Source: Hormiphora californensis | Lineage: Eukaryota; Ctenophora; Tentaculata; Cydippida; Pleurobrachiidae | Assembly: GCA_020137815.1 (NCBI GenBank) | Contig: CM035354.1 | Span: forward strand, 5,391,423 to 5,455,422 | DNA: 64,000 nucleotides | Direction: 5' to 3' | Part shown: piece after piece, positions 56,962 through 64,000 of the stretch | Layout of the letters: every line of letters begins with the position of its first letter | How positions within the stretch are numbered: the first letter of the stretch is position 1 | The notes under the pieces: model-generated | Database searches by the model: none | Told to the model about the DNA's origin: nothing | Seen by the model: only the letters and a program-made list of their open reading frames with translations | Program-made: the position numbers and the translations under genes

Positions 56962-58864
56962 TCAATTGTATTTTATACAGTCAGCCTAAAAATCGTTAAA
57001 ATGTTCATCGTTACAATAACAATTTACCTAAATACAAAATCAGAGTTTTTTCAAAGATAGAAACTTCAGATTTTGAGGTTAGGAAGAAATTGATATGTTA
57101 TTTCTAACCTCCAAATTGGAAGTCCCTATCTTGTCAGGGAGCGAAGCAATGTAACACAAAAAAACGGGCGGACAATTCGCATTTTGAAGAAAGAAAAAAA
57201 CGGGGGGGGGGGGGGGTGGCGGCCAACATCGGCCTGAATATAAATACGTGTATACACTTGACAATAATCAAAACTGTATCAAATCAAATATAAAAGTAGA
57301 GTCAGTTACGCATCGGTAGGCGGTAAATGTTAACCAGATCTTTGAGAATTTCGGTAGGCGGTAAATGTTAACCAGATCTGTGAGAATTTCGGTAGGCGGT
57401 AAATGTTAACCAGATCTGTGAGAATTTCGCACGTTTTTACCCATAACTCAGCCATTTCTTGACCAATTTGCAAAATCTTGGGCTCGTTGGAAAGAGGACA
57501 TTGAGATCTCTCAAATGAGCTCAAGAGACTGTAAATAGACATTTTGAAAAAGGAGGACCCACGAGATGGGAATTTCTGCACTATATGTTTGTATTGTGTG
57601 TAATTTATTTGAATTTGAATTTGAATTTGAAAATGAAAATTGGCGAAAACGCGCATTTTGCGCCATGACGCCACAGATTTTGCGCCGATTTTAATTTTAT
57701 TATACTCCATTTTTTTTCAACTGTTCACCCCCCAAAGTCGTGTGTGGATTTGTTTTGCGCGTCTATCACATGTTACCGTATAGCGCACGCCACAGAAATT
57801 CTAAATTTCACTGAAATTTCAATTTTGGGTGAACAGTTGAAAAAAATGGACTTTAGCCTTTAGGCTCATTTGAAAGAGCTCCATGTCCTTTTTCCAACGA
57901 GCCCAAGATTTTGCAAATTGGTCAAGAAATGGCTGAGTTATGGGCAAAAACGTGGTTTTGCACGTACGTATTCTCTCAGATCTGGTTAACATTTACCGCC
58001 TACCTTACCCAACTTCGTATAGCTGCTCGTCCCTGTTGCCTTCGCCCCTCAATCTTCCCCGATGCCCCCTGAATCAGGGGGCATCGGGGCCCTGATGGAC
58101 ATAGTTATTGATCGCACCATGGCAAAATAAAGTCGTAGTCGAAGATAACGGATACATTGCTCATGCGACATGCATGGGAGCATCCCGTTTTCTGAGCTTT
58201 CTTGTCGGCTGTTTTAAAAGAAAAAAAGAAAAAAAAAGAAAAAGAAAAAAACTTTTTTAGATCAATATGTCAAAAAAACTATAAATCGCGCGGCGCGGCG
58301 AGGAAATGCAATGCACTAACTACAGAATAGCGCCTTCCACGAAATCGCAAATTTCGTCATCGCTATAATAGCGCGCTATGACGTCATCGAATGAGGCAAT
58401 CGCTTCGAAAGATTTCGCTCATTTTGGTTAATTAATATCTGAAATATTATCTCCATACGACTAGTAGGAGCGCTTAGATCAGTCGGATTTTAAATGAGTG
58501 TCATTTTTTAAAGCTTTCAAATTTCTTAAAATGACCACATCTCCAGTTCCTGATGAGATGGACCGAAAATATGACAAATTTTGTTATTTTGAGAAACAAC
58601 ACTCACGTAAAATCCGACTTTAGAGTAGAAAATTCGTATAACACTATCACAAGGCTGGTTTCGGTTTTTTTAACGACAGAGCTGTATTTACAATTAAAAA
58701 ATGATGAATCTTCCAAGATTTCAGCTTACATATAATATATCCGGATATGATATGATTATCTCTCACCCTCCCTTCGCTAAAATCAGTACATCTCTCTCAA
58801 TTAGGGAATCTAAACAGTCTCAAACAGCGGGTATAATAGTTTCCAATAGTCCAGCTCTCTTTTT
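56962..58864. other. Intergenic region between BTB gene and CFAP53
   Basis: Contains the foldback element at 57311-58010, a poly-G tract at 57202-57215 and an A-rich tract at about 58215-58252. No gene recognised. Confidence 0.5.
57311..58010. repeat. Foldback element with 38-bp tandem repeat at one end
   Basis: GGTAGGCGGTAAATGTTAACC AGATCT opens the left end in three tandem 38-bp copies (starting near 57313, 57351 and 57391). One reverse-complement copy closes the right end near 58003. Interior blocks such as GCAAAATCTTGGGCTCGTTGG and CAACTGTTCACCC also match inverted. No TTAA ends. Confidence 0.85.
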
Positions 58865-61800
58865 TTATCCAAAAAGTCGGTTCTGGGTGTTCTGATACTT
58901 CCGAAGGGGATGAGCTCGGTCAACTACGGGTCGTTGGAGAGCAGTCGCTAGTTTCGTCTGATATGCATCTTCGGCAAAGTTCTGCATTTGAAGTTCCCGT
59001 GTTTTTTCCTCAACTTCACGGCCCTTGATGGCCTCCCCATAGGACATCTGACTTCCGCAAATCGTCTTGGTATCCAAGATTACGCTGTGGAAAAGAGGAG
59101 GGGGAGTGAGTTTGGATAGGAGGTCTCTCGTCGTACCATTACCCCAAATAATAGATGAAATTTATTATTTAATGAAGATATACATTGTTATGTTTTAACC
59201 CTCGTTTACATTTGTAACGGGCAAAGCAAGATATACACGTTTACATGGTAATTATTATAGCCTAGGCCTAGCTAGGATAATTCAAAGGAGTAGGGTCAAT
59301 TAAAAGCCCGCTGATCTTCGGCCACTACTTAATTGTGAGGTTATTGATAAGATGGGGCGATTGTTACCTCTTTAGTTCGTTTGACCTTCTCAGCCTCGAG
59401 TCGCTCGTGTTCGGAGTAAGCTGCCTTCAGTTCATCTCTCTCCCTCAACAGACCGTCTTGCTCCTTTTGCTGGATTTCAACTGTAGGGAATTTTATAGTC
59501 AGGTACTGTTAAATGGTCTCAATCTCACTCTCAGAACAGAATCATCAAGCCAAGTTTAGAATCGGTCAGTTTCTGTACATATCGTTGTCATGGCATCGCG
59601 CGCGCAAACTCATCGAATCTCCAGATCTGCGCGGTTCGGCGGCCGCGGCCGCTCCTCCACCTACGTTTCTCAGCGATCTGTTTTCGTCGAATTTCGACCA
59701 TTTCTTCAGTCATCCTCCTTCGAGCCTCTCTTTCCATCTGCCACTGGTTCACTCTCTTCTGCCACTGCTTCTCAACCTGAGTGAGGACAGTAACTCAGTT
59801 TAGAGTGGGCGATGTTGCTATGGTGATGAGAATAATCGGGTAACAGATCGAGGGCTATAAAAGACATATCAACCACAGATACAATCACAAATCATGTAGA
59901 ATCACAAATCATGTAGAATCAAAAATAATCCCTACCTCTTCGTTAATAAGGGCCTCCAGTTCCCTCTCTGCTTCCTTCTCCTTCTGCACCTGCTCGTCCA
60001 GGTACTGCATGTAAGCGTGTGCCTCATGGTGCAGCTCTCCCTTCCTCTTAACCGCCTCCTCTTTCTCATTCTCTGTCTCGGCAAGGAGTGCTTCTAGAAT
60101 CCTCATATCAATCGCTAACTCAGCCTGCAACTCCTTTGCCTGGCGTCGTGCCTTCAGTTTGATTTGGTTCATGTGGTGGGACATTGCTTCAGCCTGCTGA
60201 CTCCTCTTTACCTGAAATGAAAGAGAGTTAGAAAACACACAAAATTTAACTCAGCCCGTTTGTTTGTTTGTTGGTAGTCAAGACCACAAACAACAGTTTT
60301 AAGAAATATCCAGCGAAAACAAACCAACAACAGACAATCTACAGTTTCATTTCGTCCCAAATCATCCCTACTTCAGATAATATTCTCCATATCAACTTCA
60401 ACATGTCCCTCGCTACTAGCTACACTTCCAAAAAGTCTATCAATATCAAATCTACCATCATCGTCCTCTTGCTGTAAGTGTCCTCTAAAAGTGAAGGACA
60501 GAGGGAAGAGTGTGATCATCATGCCACTATCATCCTCACCAGGTGTCTCCAGCTCTGTGACGTCATCAGAAGCAGGGAGAGGTGTGGAGGGTTCGGGTGT
60601 GAAGAATTCCAGATACTCGCTAACCTCACCATCATATTCCTTCTCCAGTTGGGCCATTCTCGTCCTCCAAGTCTCATCACTCGGGGTCTCAGCGGGTACC
60701 CTAACTTCAGCTGTGGCGGTGTTCATATGCCGATTGAACCGGGATAGAGAGCTTGGTCTTGGATTTTGGTGATACCCCTGCACCCTCACTTCTTCCCGAA
60801 ACTCAATGACCTCTTCCTGAAATGATGTCACCCCAGAGAGACCTTGCGGGCTTTCAAGGGACTGTGGGGTGTGTGTCGGTGTTGCCTCCGCGAACAATCT
60901 CTCTATCTCTCTTCTTTCCATCGCTATCACATCATCAATCTCACTACCATTCTCAGAGTTATAGCTGAGGACAAGGGAGGGATTGCGGTGGTGGGTGGTC
61001 GACACTTCCAGAGTCTCCTCCCGGTAAACATTCACATAGATCAAGGAGCTGTCCTGATCAACCCTAACATCAACCCTCCTTTTCTTGCTATCCAGTAACA
61101 AGACGTTATCTACACCAGGTCCTAGTTCCAGATACTTCTTTCGTCCCTGATCAAGGTGTGGTGCCTCCTCGGGGGAGCTACTGCTCGGTACAGTAGGGGA
61201 ACTAGGAGTCGTCTCCTTATCCCCAACTGTCTCAGTCATGACATCCTTCTCACGGATAACTAGTGTGTCTTGTTGGTCGTCATCTCGAGCTAGTTTCACT
61301 TTCACAACACCAAAAACAAGGGAAATCAGGAACGCGACCAGTGAACATCCTGAAATGGCAATCTTGTAGGACTCCCCTCCTTCTCCCAAAGTGTAGAACC
61401 GCGAGCTGAGCAGATAAGCAAACCCCAAGATAGTGTGCCCGAAACCCAGAATAGTCGCTCTCCTGCCTTGGACCGCTGTAGTCGTTATGTACAACAGATT
61501 CACATAGATCCCCTCCGTGATACCCTGCATGATGACGAATACAACAGGTCCAGTAAATGCTATAGTAGAGGAACTCAGGAGACTGTTAGTGAGGTTCAGA
61601 ATGGCTATAATGTACCATGTCCCCATTTTCATGTTTAGAAATATGCTCATCAGGAGAACAGCAAAGCACACTGCAAATCTCATAGCATACCACAGCTCTA
61701 GACTACTTGCTTCCTCTGCCCCTTTGTTGGTGAAGGGGAGGAGAGAGAAACACCAAATCAGGAGTGTCCCCGTTAAACGGAGGAGATAGCGTCTGTCCAT

Positions 61801-64000
61801 GACAAACAAACTCAACTCAGACAAGACATCACTGTCAAGAAGACTCATCTTTAGGATCCGTGAGTAGGCCTTCCATCTGGCAGATATCTTCCTCAGATCC
61901 CGTGTTGCCTGGGGTATGAGGCGGTGGGAGAGCGAGAAAGGAATTGATTCCGGGAGGGTGATAGCAAGTGTGCCGGTAACCCAACTGATAAACAGGGCAC
62001 AAACCAGGACTTCCTGAAAATCGGGTATTTCCACTACTGTGATGAGAAGGATAACACGTCCTAGGGTAACGAGGCAAACACCCACTGCGGCCGGTGCTAG
62101 GCGTAGTTGAGCAGGAAGGTTCTCAAAACACCATACCACCCCAGCTACTAGATAACACCCATAAATCACCCCAAGCACCAGCTGGATCATGATAAACCCA
62201 CCAATACTATCATTTAGGATGAGGGTTAGTTGGACGAGGGCCCCGGTCAGGGCAGTCCCGAGAAGAAGACATCTCCTGCCGAACCTATCAATAAAGAGCC
62301 CTGAGAAGAGGGCTCCCACAATAAACCCATAACATATCAGGTCATTTAGATCGGTCATTTCACTTTCACAATACAGACCCCAACGAACTGAATATCGGTT
62401 TTTAGCAGCTTCAGTCCAGTAAAAATGATGTCCAAGCACAAAATAATCATCCATTGATACATTGCTAGTTGTCATGACTGTCCCATTACTAAACATCACA
62501 CTGCTCGGTATTTCGGTGACCGGATTTTGGTTGCACAGGATTGCCTGGGTGTACATGGATCCTCCATTTGTGATGTTGGCACATACCCCAGCTGTGGTGG
62601 AGTAGCACCTCCATTGTGTGTAGTCCACGTGCTGCCCAAATATGGTCATATCAAATATCAGGGGTAGGGCGAGGAGGAAGGAACATCCCAGGGTTAGTTT
62701 TACAAGGAATTTTGGTGTTATTTTGACCATCTCACTGAGGAGTTGTGAAACGCTAATTCTCCGTGTTAGCCGATCTGTGGGCTGGGTCAGGGCATGCTCA
62801 ACGAGGGAGAGAATCCTGGATCGACTGAGTGGTATTCGACCCTGCGGGGTCGCTGGGGACTCCAGTCGATCCACTTCATCTAGCTGTTCGATTTCATCCA
62901 TAAATAAAACAACAGTAGACTAACAAAACATTGAGACGGGACAGTGTACAAGGTGAATGTTGAGTGATCATTGAGGTATAGATATACCATCCTATCTACT
63001 TAATTACGGCAATAAATAGTGGGGTGAAAACTTCAATATTTATCCAGCATGATATTTACCTGAAGAAGGTGCCTCTCCTCAGCCTCCCTCTGGAGTTTCT
63101 CCTCCTCCATTAACCTCGCCTCCTCCTCCTTCAGCCTCTTAGCGCTCTCATTCTGGAGACGGATAGCTGCCAACTGTTTCTCTAGAACCTGTAATCAAAG
63201 GAGGTTTATAAGATAAGCGTTACCAGTTACGATATGATTGGTAATGAAGATGTTGTATAAAGTGATGGGGATTGGGGGACTCGGGGGAGGGGGCCCTCAG
63301 GGGGGAAGGGGGGTCTAACCAACCTCAAGACAATCCTTGTTTCGTTGGATTGCTGCAGCACACTCCCTCTCTTCCCTTTCACTCTTCATAATCCTGTCAC
63401 TTTCCCAAAGAGCAGCGTACATGCCCTCCTCTGGAGAAATTAGATGTGTGAGGAGGAATAGCAATATATAATTTTATTGAACTAGAAAAGTAGGACCAGT
63501 TTCTAAAATGTAGCATAACTCACCTTCCTTCTCTCGAGATTTGATCATGTTGGAAATTTCGATCTGCTTGGCCCGCTCCTCAAAGACTTCATTTTGGTGT
63601 TTCCTAGCAAGGATTGGCCTCAATTCATCGCACTCCTCCCTCCATCGAATATCCAACTTCTCTTCAACATATGCCAACCTCTCCTGCTCTCGTTTCTCTC
63701 GGAGTGCCTTGGCTCGGGCCCTCATCTTTGCTTGTCTCTCCAGAACGGTCTCTTGCTGAGCATCAATCTCAATAACATACTGCTGTTCCTCAGCATCAAG
63801 AAGAGCACGCAGTCTGAAAATTATCGATGTTAGTCATCGATGGCAGGCTGCCATTGGCAGTTGGGAATGAGTCATTTGACGATTTATAATTTGACTCAAG
63901 TCTCAACCTACTTCTCTCGACGTTTTTCCAGTTCAAAACCTTCCGCTTTCAGCATGGAATCGACCCTACGCTTCACAGTGTTCTTTTGAATTCGGATGTC
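58865..64000 (-). CDS. CFAP53: CFAP53 (CCDC11), ciliary coiled-coil protein (N-terminus outside window)
   Basis: CFAP53 is an axonemal and basal-body microtubule inner protein with trichohyalin/plectin-type coiled coil, needed for motile cilia and left-right patterning in vertebrates. Exons: 64000-63912, 63814-63524, 63430-63324, 63188-63060, 60211-59936, 59776-59665, 59480-59368, 59084-58865. Phases agree throughout except in the last exon. The family block EKLDxxxRExCDELR is clear (EEKLDIRWREECDELRPIL), as are LWESDRIMKSEREERE, LKEEEARLMEEEK and the C-terminal AHPLRK. In the last exon the family motif YxxxLRKQMSY needs one base (about 59051) removed, with no stop codon nearby. The intron 63059-60212 contains the transporter gene. 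Confidence 0.9.
60373..62901 (-). CDS. SLC22-like major facilitator transporter, single exon, nested in CFAP53
   Basis: An uninterrupted 842-residue frame. After about 65 cytoplasmic residues comes TM1 (FLVKLTLGCSFLLALPLIFDM), then a large Cys-containing, N-glycosylation-site-rich extracellular loop of about 110 residues. Next is TM2 with the MFS/SLC22 loop motif GLFIDRFGRRCLLLG, and further hydrophobic helices to about residue 540. This is the organic-cation/anion transporter layout. The remaining about 300 residues form a polar, Ser/Glu-rich, probably disordered tail, long for the family. Substrate unknown. The gene has no introns and no frame breaks and lies on the same strand inside the CFAP53 intron, so it may be a retrocopy or an old nested gene. 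Confidence 0.85.
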   Translation of the reverse strand: MDEIEQLDEVDRLESPATPQGRIPLSRSRILSLVEHALTQPTDRLTRRISVSQLLSEMVKITPKFLVKLTLGCSFLLALPLIFDMTIFGQHVDYTQWRCYSTTAGVCANITNGGSMYTQAILCNQNPVTEIPSSVMFSNGTVMTTSNVSMDDYFVLGHHFYWTEAAKNRYSVRWGLYCESEMTDLNDLICYGFIVGALFSGLFIDRFGRRCLLLGTALTGALVQLTLILNDSIGGFIMIQLVLGVIYGCYLVAGVVWCFENLPAQLRLAPAAVGVCLVTLGRVILLITVVEIPDFQEVLVCALFISWVTGTLAITLPESIPFSLSHRLIPQATRDLRKISARWKAYSRILKMSLLDSDVLSELSLFVMDRRYLLRLTGTLLIWCFSLLPFTNKGAEEASSLELWYAMRFAVCFAVLLMSIFLNMKMGTWYIIAILNLTNSLLSSSTIAFTGPVVFVIMQGITEGIYVNLLYITTTAVQGRRATILGFGHTILGFAYLLSSRFYTLGEGGESYKIAISGCSLVAFLISLVFGVVKVKLARDDDQQDTLVIREKDVMTETVGDKETTPSSPTVPSSSSPEEAPHLDQGRKKYLELGPGVDNVLLLDSKKRRVDVRVDQDSSLIYVNVYREETLEVSTTHHRNPSLVLSYNSENGSEIDDVIAMERREIERLFAEATPTHTPQSLESPQGLSGVTSFQEEVIEFREEVRVQGYHQNPRPSSLSRFNRHMNTATAEVRVPAETPSDETWRTRMAQLEKEYDGEVSEYLEFFTPEPSTPLPASDDVTELETPGEDDSGMMITLFPLSFTFRGHLQQEDDDGRFDIDRLFGSVASSEGHVEVDMENII

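Overview
The window is nuclear DNA from an animal (metazoan), probably an invertebrate. It carries a BAZ2-type chromatin remodeller subunit, the planar-polarity protein Prickle, the motile-cilium protein CFAP53 and a relaxin/LGR-like LDLa-domain GPCR. Genes are split by GT-AG introns of about 60 bp to 8 kb. The non-coding part is full of (CT)n/(GA)n microsatellites and large foldback (inverted-repeat) elements. I cannot name the species. The gene set would fit a non-bilaterian such as a placozoan, cnidarian or sponge, but that is inference.

Layout. (1) 1-15322, plus: most of a BAZ2 gene, with its 5' end outside the window, in the order MBD/TAM, DDT, WHIM, Q-rich linker, two PHD fingers, bromodomain. 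A small two-exon membrane-protein gene lies antisense in one of its introns (10855-11366). (2) 15323-18034: intergenic, with a lone LINE ORF1-like reading frame (16540-17205). (3) 18065-43852, plus: a complete Prickle gene in about 18 coding exons: Cys-rich N-terminal motif, PET, three LIM domains, acidic tail, C-terminal CAAX box. Its 8.2-kb intron holds an intronless LDLa-GPCR gene (28253-31999, minus) and a small secreted-protein gene (34064-34390, minus). (4) 45796-46417, minus: a small secreted protein with a galactose-binding-like C-terminus. (5) 48436-51233, plus: a divergent kinase-fold gene lacking the catalytic Asp. (6) 51752-54995, minus: a purple acid phosphatase with two homologous alternative last exons. 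(7) 55298-56961, minus: a disrupted BTB-domain gene. (8) 58865-64000, minus: CFAP53, with a single-exon SLC22-like transporter inside one intron (60373-62901).

Main observations. First, several splice junctions sit inside tandem repeats. Three 3' splice sites 33 bp apart (BAZ2) and three 54 bp apart (Prickle LIM3) would insert whole codons in frame. Five identical 5' splice sites 42 bp apart (Prickle tail exon) would add an in-frame stop and remove the CAAX end. Second, six foldback elements of about 0.6-1.3 kb were found, four of them in BAZ2 or Prickle introns. Two have TTAA at both ends. One fills almost a whole Prickle intron and another ends 23 bp before a Prickle exon. Third, single-exon or small genes are nested in host introns four times. 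Fourth, the phosphatase has duplicated terminal exons. Fifth, one-base frame breaks recur in conserved exons of at least five genes. I read these mainly as consensus (assembly) indels, because some lie away from any stop codon and a nearby stretch (about 36380-37180) looks like a low-quality duplicate. Stop-associated +1 frameshifting is the less likely alternative.
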